Assembly: GCA_947305045.1 (NCBI GenBank)
Contig: CAMZCW010000009.1
Location: forward strand, 1-31,158
DNA from: an uncultured Bacteroidales bacterium
GTDB taxonomy: Bacteria > Bacteroidota > Bacteroidia > Bacteroidales > UBA932
Direction: 5' to 3'
Length of the DNA: 31,158 bases
Both the position numbers and the translations under genes were made by a program. The notes under the pieces are model-generated. The model ran no database searches, was not told the DNA's origin, and saw nothing but the letters and a program-made list of their open reading frames with translations. This document shows positions 13,471 through 21,421 of the stretch, piece by piece. The first letter of the stretch is position 1; each line of letters opens with the position of its first letter.

Positions 13471-14829
13471 TTATATCCTTGTCAATCTTTCGGTCAACAT
13501 TTCGGTAATGGGCTCAATGAACCGGTCCACATTGCCGGCGCCAAAGGTCACCAGCACATCCAGCGGCTCCTCGGAGAGGTAATCCATCAGTTGTTCTTTT
13601 TTGATGAGTACCTTCTCAGGGGCGGTGACGTCCTTGAAGATAATCTCGGAAGTAACGCCGGGAATGGGCTCTTCGCGGGCCGGGTAAATATCCAGCAGAA
13701 TGAGCTTGTCCACCAGCGACAGGGAAGCGGCGAATTCGGCCGCAAAGTCCCGCGTGCGGGTGAACAGGTGCGGCTGGAAAATGGCCGTAATCTTGCGCCC
13801 CGGGAAGATGTTCCTCAGCGATGTGATGGCGCTGGAAAGCTCCGCCGGGTGGTGGGCGTAGTCATCGACATAAGACAGCTTGGGGCTGTTCACGTGTACT
13901 TCCAGGCGGCGTTTGACGCCCTCGAAGCAAGCGATGGCGGCCTTCACGGCTTCCGGGTCGATACCATAGCACAGAGCCACGGCGGCGGCCGCGACGCTGT
14001 TCTCGCAGTTTACCCACCCGGGAGCGCCCACCTTGAACCCCGGGATAACGCCGTCGGGCGTATGCAGGTCGTAGTGGAAGCAGCCGCAAGCGTCCGGCCG
14101 GGCGTTCATCGGATAAAAATCGGCCGATGTGTCCGTATAGTGATAGGTATAGACCTTGGCCTTGGTGTCGGACGGGCCCACGGGAATGCCTTTCTTGGCG
14201 ATGAGGATGCCGCTGATTTGCGAGGCGAAGGCCTTGAAGGCTTCCACCACGTGCGCGTAGTCTCCGTAGATATCCAGGTGGTCGGCGTCTACGGCGGTAA
14301 TCACGGCTATCTCCGGGAACAGCTGCAGGAAAGAGCGGTCGAATTCGTCGGCCTCCGCCACAATGGTAGGGGTCTCCGACATGAGAAGATTGGTCCCGTA
14401 GTTGCGGGAAATGCCGCCCAGGAAGGCGCTGCACCCCGCTCCGCTATGGGTGAGGATATGGGCGATGAGGGTGGAAGTGGTGGTTTTTCCGTGCGTGCCG
14501 GCAACGGCCAGGCAACGCTGCCCCTTGGCTACTTCTCCCAGGGTGCGGGAGCGCTTGAGAAGGAGGTAGCCTTCTTCGCGGGCTTTCACCAGCTCACCCA
14601 GGTCGGCGGGAATGGCGGGCGTATATACCACCAGGGTCTCGTTCTTGTCTTCCGGCAGCAGCTCCGGCTGGTCCTGGTAGTGTACGTCAATGCCTTCGGC
14701 CTCCAGCGCGAAGGTCAGCTCGGAAGGCGTCCGGTCGTAACCGGCCACGTGGTATCCCTTAAACTTGTAGTAGCGGGCCAGGGCACTCATCCCAATGCCG
14801 CCAATGCCTATGAAATATACGTTTTTCAT
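13471..14829 (-). CDS. murC: UDP-N-acetylmuramate--L-alanine ligase
   Basis: MurC adds L-alanine to UDP-MurNAc in the cytoplasm, the first amino acid of the peptidoglycan stem. The Rossmann motif FIGIGGIGMSALARYY is at residues 6-21. The ATP loop GTHGKTTT is at 111-118, the central EADEFDRSFL segment binds metal, and DDYAHHPAEL marks the C-terminal domain. The 452-residue length is normal. The ATG at 14829 is preferred (MKNVYFIGIGG); a GTG five codons upstream lies inside an interspersed repeat. The leader between murG and murC is almost entirely that repeat. Confidence 0.96.
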   Translation of the reverse strand: MKNVYFIGIGGIGMSALARYYKFKGYHVAGYDRTPSELTFALEAEGIDVHYQDQPELLPEDKNETLVVYTPAIPADLGELVKAREEGYLLLKRSRTLGEVAKGQRCLAVAGTHGKTTTSTLIAHILTHSGAGCSAFLGGISRNYGTNLLMSETPTIVAEADEFDRSFLQLFPEIAVITAVDADHLDIYGDYAHVVEAFKAFASQISGILIAKKGIPVGPSDTKAKVYTYHYTDTSADFYPMNARPDACGCFHYDLHTPDGVIPGFKVGAPGWVNCENSVAAAAVALCYGIDPEAVKAAIACFEGVKRRLEVHVNSPKLSYVDDYAHHPAELSSAITSLRNIFPGRKITAIFQPHLFTRTRDFAAEFAASLSLVDKLILLDIYPAREEPIPGVTSEIIFKDVTAPEKVLIKKEQLMDYLSEEPLDVLVTFGAGNVDRFIEPITEMLTERLTRI

Positions 14830-14832
14830 ATT

Positions 14833-14868
14833 AGATTTCTCCACTCGTTACACTCGGTCGAAATGACA
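14833..14868 (-). repeat. Short interspersed repeat directly before murC
   Basis: Read on the minus strand it begins TGTCATTTCGACCGAG and ends GTGGAGAAATCT, three bases before the murC ATG. It is of the well-known Bacteroidales interspersed type and is related to 5394-5423, which ends right before the CPBP start. Its orientation relative to the downstream gene is the same in both cases. Confidence 0.65.
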
Positions 14869-14874
14869 ATATCC

Positions 14875-16005
14875 TTACACTAATTTATAAACCTCGTCAC
14901 AAATTACCTGAGCTGCGCTTCGCAGGGCCATTTTCTCTGCATTCTTTTCTAACTGCTGAATGCGGTCGGGGGAATGGAGGAGCGCCAGGGCGGTGGAGAG
15001 GAGCTCGTCCACCGCGTCGCTGTCTTTCACCAGCAGGGCGGCGTCTTTGCGGACCAGGGCCATGGCGTTGTGCGTCTGGTGGTCTTCCGCCACATTGGGG
15101 GAAGGGACAAAGATGGTAGCCTTTCCCATGGCGCAAAGTTCACTCACGGTGCTGGCGCCACTGCGGGAAATCACCACATCTGCGGCGGCATAGGCCAAAT
15201 CCATGCGGGCGATAAAATCGTACGGCGTGATGCCCTTCACATCCGGGTGGGCCGCCATAAAGGCATCTGTATTTTTTTTGTAGTACTTACCGCATTGCCA
15301 AATCACTTCTACGTTTTCACCGCCGGGGCACCCGTCCTGAATCCAGTGTTCCATGGAATGGTTGAGGGTACGGCTTCCCAGCGAGCCGCCTACTACAAAG
15401 ATGTGCTGCTTGGCCGGATCCAGGTGATAGTATTCCAGGCCTTCCGCTTTCATGGCAGGTGTCGCGGGCTGTGACACCGCCGTGCGGATGGGGTTCCCCG
15501 ACATCACCAGCTTTTCCTTTGGGAAAAACCGCTCCATGCCTTCATACGCCACACAGATGGACTGCACGCGGCCACCCAGCAATTTGTTGGTAAGGCCGGC
15601 AAAGCCATTCTGTTCCTGGATAACCGCCGGAATGTGCATGCCGGTGGCGGCCCAGAGCAGGGGAGCGCTGGCAAAACCGCCTACGCCCACCACCACGTCC
15701 GGTTTAAACTCCCTGACGATGCTCTTGGCGCGGCGGACGCTGTCCAGCACGCGGAACGGAACCGTTAGGTTGTTCATCAGGTTTTTCAACGACAACTGGC
15801 GCTGCATGCCCACCATGGGCAGGCCCACAATCTTATACCCCTCTGCGGGAACTTTTTCCATTTCCATCTTCCCTTCCGCCCCTACAAAGAGAATCTCCGT
15901 ATCCGGATTCAGTTCTTTCAGTTTGTTCGCAATGGAAACGGCCGGGAAGATATGTCCTCCCGTGCCTCCTCCGCTGATGATGGCTCTGATAGGTTTGTAC
16001 TGCAT
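14875..16005 (-). CDS. murG: UDP-GlcNAc:lipid I N-acetylglucosaminyltransferase MurG
   Basis: MurG converts lipid I to lipid II at the inner face of the membrane. The N-terminal glycine loop SGGGTGGHIFPAVSIAN starts at residue 11. The acceptor-domain motif VVGVGGFASAPLLWAA and the donor-binding RSGASTVSELCAMGKATIFVP and AEDHQTHNA motifs are all visible. The length of 376 residues is normal. Its ATG overlaps the ftsW stop codon by one base (TAATG), indicating coupled translation. The gene ends 45 bp before the murC start. Confidence 0.96.
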   Translation of the reverse strand: MQYKPIRAIISGGGTGGHIFPAVSIANKLKELNPDTEILFVGAEGKMEMEKVPAEGYKIVGLPMVGMQRQLSLKNLMNNLTVPFRVLDSVRRAKSIVREFKPDVVVGVGGFASAPLLWAATGMHIPAVIQEQNGFAGLTNKLLGGRVQSICVAYEGMERFFPKEKLVMSGNPIRTAVSQPATPAMKAEGLEYYHLDPAKQHIFVVGGSLGSRTLNHSMEHWIQDGCPGGENVEVIWQCGKYYKKNTDAFMAAHPDVKGITPYDFIARMDLAYAAADVVISRSGASTVSELCAMGKATIFVPSPNVAEDHQTHNAMALVRKDAALLVKDSDAVDELLSTALALLHSPDRIQQLEKNAEKMALRSAAQVICDEVYKLV

Positions 16006-17381
16006 TATTCTTCTACGGTTGAGTCTTGTGTCCAGTCATTGTGGTGTTCTATGAGCGGTGCGGCCTCCGCTTCGCGGCGGGCCATGTTCTCACGGGCGTC
16101 CTTGGAAATGGACAGGAGAATGCCAAAGACTACGGCGAATACCAGGAACGCATTGGTCCCGTGGCTAACCAGGGGCAGCGTCTGCCCGGTCTGGGGTACC
16201 AGGGGCAGGTGGACGTTCACCGCCATATGCATGAAGGCCTGTCCCGTTACCAGGATGATAAGGCCCGTGATGATGACTTTGTCGTAATAACGGTCACACT
16301 CCTTGGCTACCATGGTCCCGCGCGCCAATAAACTGAAATACAGGATGATAAGGATAGCTGCGCCCCACAGCCCCGTTTCTTCTACAATGAAGCTGAACAT
16401 GTAGTCGCCAAAGATGACCGGCACCTGGTATTTCTGTGTACTGTTGCCGATGCCTTTCCCAAAAACACCGCCTTCCTTGATGGCCAGAAGGGCCCCCACG
16501 GGCTGGTCCAGCTTTCCGCGGGCCGTGCGCCATTCCAGCGACTCGCGCTTGGATCCCAGCAGCTGTTTCATGGTGGCGTCATCGTCCTGGGTAATACGCC
16601 CGATAGCGGTGCCGATACGGCTTTCCTTCAGGATACCGGCTTTGTAGGCTCCGAACATGATGGCGATACCCGCTATGCCCACGGCAACCACTATCCCGAT
16701 GTCGCGTGCGTCAATGCCGCCCACCAGGATCATCAGCACCATGATAATGCCGATGAACAGTGCACTGGAGTTGGAGCCCATCATCACCATGAGGGTGGTC
16801 AGGAGTACCGGCGCATAGATATAGGTCACTTTTTGTCCCAGCGGCTTTTGGAGGAAGGCGAGCTTGTCAAATTTATCGGCCAGGATATTCGCCCATTTGA
16901 ACTCGCCATTCTTGAAGGTGTCCAGCGCCCAGCCCAGGTACATGATCATGAACAGTTTCACGAATTCGTACACATGCACCTGCTTCCCGGCAACAATGAG
17001 GATACGGCGGGCACCGTTGATTTCACCGGCGCGTACAATGCCCAGGTTCAGGTTCAGCACCAGGATGACCAGAATGCCAAAGCTTACGGCAAAACCGAAC
17101 ATGGACAGTTTTTTGTACCATTCCACGCGCCCGAAGTAGTAAAGGGAGAAGATGAGGACAAAGCCCACGGCCACTACCTTGAGCTGGTCCACCATGATGC
17201 TTACGCGGTCGCTCCCCGTGTCGTTGGCCAGACGCGGGGTGCTGGAGAACACTGAAATCACGGAGATGAGCATGAGGAACAGGGCGATCAGGAGGATCAC
17301 CTTGTCTCCGCTGAACCGGTCCATGAAACTGGTCAGGTGTCCAAGGAAGCTGTCATGGGGCTTTTCGTCTTCGGCTGCCAT
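16005..17381 (-). CDS. ftsW: SEDS family lipid II polymerase FtsW
   Basis: FtsW is the septal peptidoglycan glycosyltransferase that pairs with the transpeptidase FtsI. The 458-residue protein has about ten predicted membrane helices starting at about residue 26 (VILLIALFLMLISVISVF). The SEDS signature regions are present: GKGIGNSTQKYQVPVIFGDY, the catalytic-loop-adjacent FSFIVEETGLWGA, and the C-terminal PLVPQTGQTLPLVSHGTNAF. It could in principle be RodA, but position between murD and murG in the dcw order identifies FtsW. It lies 6 bp after murD and overlaps murG by one base. Confidence 0.95.
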   Translation of the reverse strand: MAAEDEKPHDSFLGHLTSFMDRFSGDKVILLIALFLMLISVISVFSSTPRLANDTGSDRVSIMVDQLKVVAVGFVLIFSLYYFGRVEWYKKLSMFGFAVSFGILVILVLNLNLGIVRAGEINGARRILIVAGKQVHVYEFVKLFMIMYLGWALDTFKNGEFKWANILADKFDKLAFLQKPLGQKVTYIYAPVLLTTLMVMMGSNSSALFIGIIMVLMILVGGIDARDIGIVVAVGIAGIAIMFGAYKAGILKESRIGTAIGRITQDDDATMKQLLGSKRESLEWRTARGKLDQPVGALLAIKEGGVFGKGIGNSTQKYQVPVIFGDYMFSFIVEETGLWGAAILIILYFSLLARGTMVAKECDRYYDKVIITGLIILVTGQAFMHMAVNVHLPLVPQTGQTLPLVSHGTNAFLVFAVVFGILLSISKDARENMARREAEAAPLIEHHNDWTQDSTVEE

Positions 17382-17387
17382 ACAGGT

Positions 17388-18722
17388 TTACAGGTTGCGG
17401 ACGGCAGCTTTGAACTGCTCGCCCCGGTCTTCGTAATTTTTGAACAGGTCAAAACTGGCGCAGCAGGGGCTCAGGAGCACTACGTCGCCGGCTTTGGCCA
17501 GGGCTGCGGACTTCTCCACGGCCTCCTTGGCACTGAGGGCATCCACGATGGTGCCCACCATGCCTTCAAAGGCAGCGTGGATTTTGGCATTGTCCACTCC
17601 CAGGCACACGATGGCTTTCACTTTTTCTTTTACGAGCTCGTTCAGGACGCTGTAGTCGTTGCCTTTGTCGGTGCCGCCCACAATCCATACTACAGGGCGT
17701 TTCTGGCACTCCAGCGCGTACCAGGCGCTATCTACGTTGGTGGCCTTGGAGTCGTTGATGTACAGCACGTCCTTGATGCTCAGTACCGGTTCCAGCCGGT
17801 GTTCGATGGGCTGGAAGGTGGACAGGGACTTGCGAATCACCTCGTTCTCAATACCGGCGGCCTTGGCGGCCAGGGCGGCGGCCATCGAGTTGTAGATGTT
17901 GTGTTTGCCGCCCAGGGCCAGGTCCTGCAGGAAGATATCGGTCTCTTCCTTTTCATACCGGAGGACCATCTTGTCATTCTTCAGGAAGGCGCCCTGCTTT
18001 ACTTCCTTCTCCTGGGAGAAGGGGAGCATCTTGCATCGAAGCACAATCTTGGACAAGTGTCCTACCGTTATTTCGTCGTCCGTATCAAAGATGAAGCAGT
18101 CGTCACTGCGGAGGTTCTGGGTAATCTTGAACTTTGCGGCCACGTAATTCTCCATTTTGTGGTCGTAGCGGTCCAGATGGTCCGGCGTAATATTGGTGAT
18201 AATGGCAATGTCCGGCCGGAAGTCGTAAATGTCGTCCAACTGGAAACTGCTGATTTCCAGGACGTAATAGTCAAAATGCTCGGTGGCTACCTGATAGGCG
18301 TAGCTCTTGCCGATGTTGCCGCCCAGACCCACGTTGAGGCCGGCGTTCTGCAGCAGGTAGTAGATGAGCGAGGTGGTGGTGGTTTTGCCGTTGGAACCGG
18401 TGATGCAAATCTTCTTTGCGCTGTCGAAGCGGCTGGCAAATTCAATCTCGGACACCACGCGGATGCCTTTCTCGCGGATTTTCTGCACCATGGGAACGGT
18501 ACCCGGGATGCCGGGGCTTTTTACCACCTCATCGGCATTCAGGATCAGTTCCTCCGTATGCTGTCCCTGCTCGAAGGGAATCTCCCACTTCCGGAGCTGG
18601 GCGGCATACTCTTCCTTGATCTGCCCCTTGTCGCTCAGGAACACATCAAATCCTTTTACTTTTGCCAGAACAGCGGCGCCAACGCCACTTTCTGCTCCTC
18701 CTAAAACAACTACTCTTGCCAT
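17388..18722 (-). CDS. murD: UDP-N-acetylmuramoylalanine--D-glutamate ligase
   Basis: MurD adds D-glutamate to UDP-MurNAc-L-Ala. The N-terminal Rossmann-like VVVLGGAESGVGAAVLAKV is followed by the ATP loop GSNGKTTTT (109-117), VLEISSFQLD in the central domain, NITPDHLDRYD, and the C-terminal NDSKATNVDSAWYAL and LSPCCASFDLF motifs that are typical of MurD. The length of 444 residues is normal. It sits 3 bp after mraY and 6 bp before ftsW in the operon. Confidence 0.96.
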   Translation of the reverse strand: MARVVVLGGAESGVGAAVLAKVKGFDVFLSDKGQIKEEYAAQLRKWEIPFEQGQHTEELILNADEVVKSPGIPGTVPMVQKIREKGIRVVSEIEFASRFDSAKKICITGSNGKTTTTSLIYYLLQNAGLNVGLGGNIGKSYAYQVATEHFDYYVLEISSFQLDDIYDFRPDIAIITNITPDHLDRYDHKMENYVAAKFKITQNLRSDDCFIFDTDDEITVGHLSKIVLRCKMLPFSQEKEVKQGAFLKNDKMVLRYEKEETDIFLQDLALGGKHNIYNSMAAALAAKAAGIENEVIRKSLSTFQPIEHRLEPVLSIKDVLYINDSKATNVDSAWYALECQKRPVVWIVGGTDKGNDYSVLNELVKEKVKAIVCLGVDNAKIHAAFEGMVGTIVDALSAKEAVEKSAALAKAGDVVLLSPCCASFDLFKNYEDRGEQFKAAVRNL

Positions 18723-18725
18723 CTT

Positions 18726-20018
18726 TTATCTGATCTTTAACAATGCTAACGTACTAACTGCCAATATAATTCCTACAATCCAAAAGCGGACGGTGATTTT
18801 TGCTTCGTGTTGGGCGGGAACGGGCTTTTTGAAAATCACCGGCCCGTCCGGTGCCTTTTTGTCCTGATAGTGGTGGTGGAGCGGGGTCATGCTCCAGATG
18901 CGGGTGCCCACGCCTTTTTTCTTCTTGGTGAACTTGAAGTAGAAGCGCTGCAGAAGCACCGACAGGCTCTCGGCGAAAAAGACGCCGCAGAGGAGGGGAA
19001 TCAGGAGTTCCTTCCGCATGAGCACGGCGCTTACGCCGATGATGCCGCCAATGGCCAGGCTGCCTGTATCGCCCATGAATACCTGGGCGGGGAAGGAGTT
19101 GTACCACAGGAAGCCGATGAGCGCACCTACAAAGGCACTCATGAAGATAGCAATCTCTCCCGATCCCGGGATATACATGATATTCAGGAAGTTGGAGTCA
19201 ATCAGGTTGCCGCCCAGCCAGGCCATCACGCCCAGGACCACGCCTACAATGGCCGATGTCCCTGCTGCCAGGCCGTCCAGCCCGTCGGTGAGGTTGGTGC
19301 CGTTGGAGCAGGCCGTGATAACCAGCACAATCATAAGCACGTAGATCCCCCATTTGGCATACCAGCCCCATGTGCCCTTAACCGGGGAGAGCCAGCGGTA
19401 GTCGAACTCATGGTTTTTCACAAAGGGGATGGTGGTCTTGGTGCTCTTCACGACATCTTCTTCCACATATCGGCCGCTGGTTACGGTCGTTTCCGTCTCC
19501 AGGGTGTGTTCTATGCTGGACTTTACGGCTACTTTTTCACGCACCACAATGTTCGGACTCATCCAGACGGTAAGACCCACCAGCAGTCCCAGCAGGATCT
19601 GGCCAAACAGTTTCCCGTGCTCCGACATGCCTTCCTTATTGTGCTTGAACACCTTGATATAGTCATCGGCAAAGCCCAGTCCTCCGCACCAGAGGGTGCT
19701 TACAAGCAGGATCTGTACGTAGATGTTGGTGAGGTCGCAGAACAGCAGTACGCCACAGAGGATGGACAGGATGATGATGATGCCGCCCATGGTCGGGGTC
19801 CCTTTCTTCTGGATTTGCCCTTCCAGGCCCAAGTCGCGCACGGTCTCGCCTATCTGCAGGCGCTGCAGAAGAGAGATGATGCGTTTACCGGCAAGCATGG
19901 AGACAAGCACGGCCGTAACCGCTGCCAGCATGGCGCGGAAAGACAGGAAGTGCATGAGGCCGATGCCGGGAAAATCTACTCCCGAAGATTCCAGATATTG
20001 GAACAGATGATAAATCAT
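18726..20018 (-). CDS. mraY: Phospho-N-acetylmuramoyl-pentapeptide transferase MraY
   Basis: MraY transfers the UDP-MurNAc-pentapeptide to undecaprenyl phosphate, forming lipid I. Key residues are the KKGTPTMGG loop (71-79), the catalytic DD at 118-119 (LGFADDYIKVFK), NGTNLTDGLDGLAAG, and MTPLHHHYQDKKAPD near the C-terminus. The protein is 430 residues, longer than the roughly 360 of E. coli. The extra sequence is a soluble segment at about residues 160-215 (KSSIEHTLETETTVTSGRYV and beyond), a feature I associate with Bacteroidetes MraY. Ten membrane helices are expected. Its ATG overlaps the murE stop as ATGA. Confidence 0.95.
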   Translation of the reverse strand: MIYHLFQYLESSGVDFPGIGLMHFLSFRAMLAAVTAVLVSMLAGKRIISLLQRLQIGETVRDLGLEGQIQKKGTPTMGGIIIILSILCGVLLFCDLTNIYVQILLVSTLWCGGLGFADDYIKVFKHNKEGMSEHGKLFGQILLGLLVGLTVWMSPNIVVREKVAVKSSIEHTLETETTVTSGRYVEEDVVKSTKTTIPFVKNHEFDYRWLSPVKGTWGWYAKWGIYVLMIVLVITACSNGTNLTDGLDGLAAGTSAIVGVVLGVMAWLGGNLIDSNFLNIMYIPGSGEIAIFMSAFVGALIGFLWYNSFPAQVFMGDTGSLAIGGIIGVSAVLMRKELLIPLLCGVFFAESLSVLLQRFYFKFTKKKKGVGTRIWSMTPLHHHYQDKKAPDGPVIFKKPVPAQHEAKITVRFWIVGIILAVSTLALLKIR

Positions 20019-21421
20019 TGGGCAAGCAGTTTAAAGGTTTCAGTAACAATTTCTTTCTCGTCAAAATGGGTTTTGGTATGGCCGATAATCTGGTACGTCT
20101 CGTGCCCCTTGCCGGCCAGGAGGATGGTAGCGCCTTCCGGTGCCGTAAGGATGGCCGTGCGAATGGCTTCGCGACGATCGGTGATCACCAGGGTTTTGGC
20201 CCGTCCCGGGATGTCCAGGCCGGCGCGAATATCGGCAATAATAGCCTCTGGATCCTCTGTGCGGGGGTTGTCGGAGGTGATGATGATGCGGTCGGCCTTC
20301 TTCTGGGCCACCTGCGCCATTTCCGGACGCTTGGTTTTGTCGCGGTCGCCGCCGCAGCCGAACAGGCAGATGAGCGTGCGCTCGGGAGCGATGTCGCGCA
20401 GGGTCCCGAGCACGTTCTCCAGCGCGTCGGGCGTGTGGGCATAGTCCACAATGACCGACAGGTCTCGGGGACCGTTCAGGTTCTCCAGACGGCCCGGAGC
20501 GCTCTCCAGGCGGGAGAGGGCCACCAGCGTTTCCGTGGGGTCTGCCCCCAGGCACACGGCGGCGCTGTAGATGGCCAGCAGGTTGTAGGCGTTGTGACGG
20601 CCGATGAGGCGGCACCAGGTGTCGGTTCCGTCTATCCTGAGGAGCATGCCGTCAAAGGTCTGCTCCAGGATGCGGGCCGTGTGGTCTGCCAGACCTTGCA
20701 CGGAATAGGTAACTACCTGAGCCTTGGTGTTTTGCACCATCACGCGTCCATTGCGGTCGTCGTCATTGATAAGGGCGATGGCGCTTTCCGGAAGCATGTC
20801 AAAGAACAGCTTTTTGCAGCGCAGGTACTCGGCGAAGGTCTTGTGGTAGTCCAGGTGGTCGTGCGTGAGGTTGGAGAAAATGCCCAGCTTGAATTCCAGG
20901 CCGGTTACGCGGTCCTGTTCCACGCCAATGGAGCTCACCTCCATGAAGCAGTACGCGCAGCCTTTGTCCACCATGCGGGCGAGCAGGCTGTTCAGGGTGA
21001 TGGGATCTACGGTGGTGTTTTCCGTCTCCAGGCGCTCTTCGCCCACGTAGTTGGCGATGGTGGAGAGGAGGCCGCACGGGTATCCCAGGCCCCGGAACAG
21101 GTTGTACAGCAGGGTCACCGTGGTAGTTTTTCCGTTGGTGCCGGTGATGCCCACGAGCGTCAGTTTGCCGGACGGATGGCCGTAGAAGGCATCGGCCGCC
21201 AGGGCCACCGCTTTCCGGCTGCCATCGACCACCGCAGCAGCGCCCTTTTCCAGGGCCTGCGGAATGTAGGCATGGCCGTCGCTCGCATACCCCTTTACGG
21301 CGAAGAAGAGGCTGCCCGGGGTTACTTTCCGGGAGTCACTGCACAGACTGGTGATTTCTGTATCGGCATTGCCATGCAGGATGGTAGCGTCGGTGTCGCG
21401 TATGATTTCGCTCAGTTTCAT
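20015..21421 (-). CDS. murE: UDP-N-acetylmuramoyl-tripeptide synthetase MurE (meso-diaminopimelate type)
   Basis: MurE adds the third stem-peptide residue. The motif DNPR at residues 384-387 (ITSDNPRTEDPEAI) marks the meso-diaminopimelate-adding form, so this organism has DAP-type peptidoglycan. The ATP loop is GITGTNGKTTTVTL (GTNGKTT at 94-100), with TTVDPITLN and MEVSSIGVEQDRV in the central domain. At 468 residues it is a little short. Compared from memory with other Bacteroidetes MurE, the segment around residues 62-70 (AAVVDGSRKAVAL) appears to lack some 15 residues between the two sheets of the N-terminal domain; this is tentative. The ATG overlaps the ftsI stop by one base. Confidence 0.95.
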   Translation of the reverse strand: MKLSEIIRDTDATILHGNADTEITSLCSDSRKVTPGSLFFAVKGYASDGHAYIPQALEKGAAAVVDGSRKAVALAADAFYGHPSGKLTLVGITGTNGKTTTVTLLYNLFRGLGYPCGLLSTIANYVGEERLETENTTVDPITLNSLLARMVDKGCAYCFMEVSSIGVEQDRVTGLEFKLGIFSNLTHDHLDYHKTFAEYLRCKKLFFDMLPESAIALINDDDRNGRVMVQNTKAQVVTYSVQGLADHTARILEQTFDGMLLRIDGTDTWCRLIGRHNAYNLLAIYSAAVCLGADPTETLVALSRLESAPGRLENLNGPRDLSVIVDYAHTPDALENVLGTLRDIAPERTLICLFGCGGDRDKTKRPEMAQVAQKKADRIIITSDNPRTEDPEAIIADIRAGLDIPGRAKTLVITDRREAIRTAILTAPEGATILLAGKGHETYQIIGHTKTHFDEKEIVTETFKLLAQ

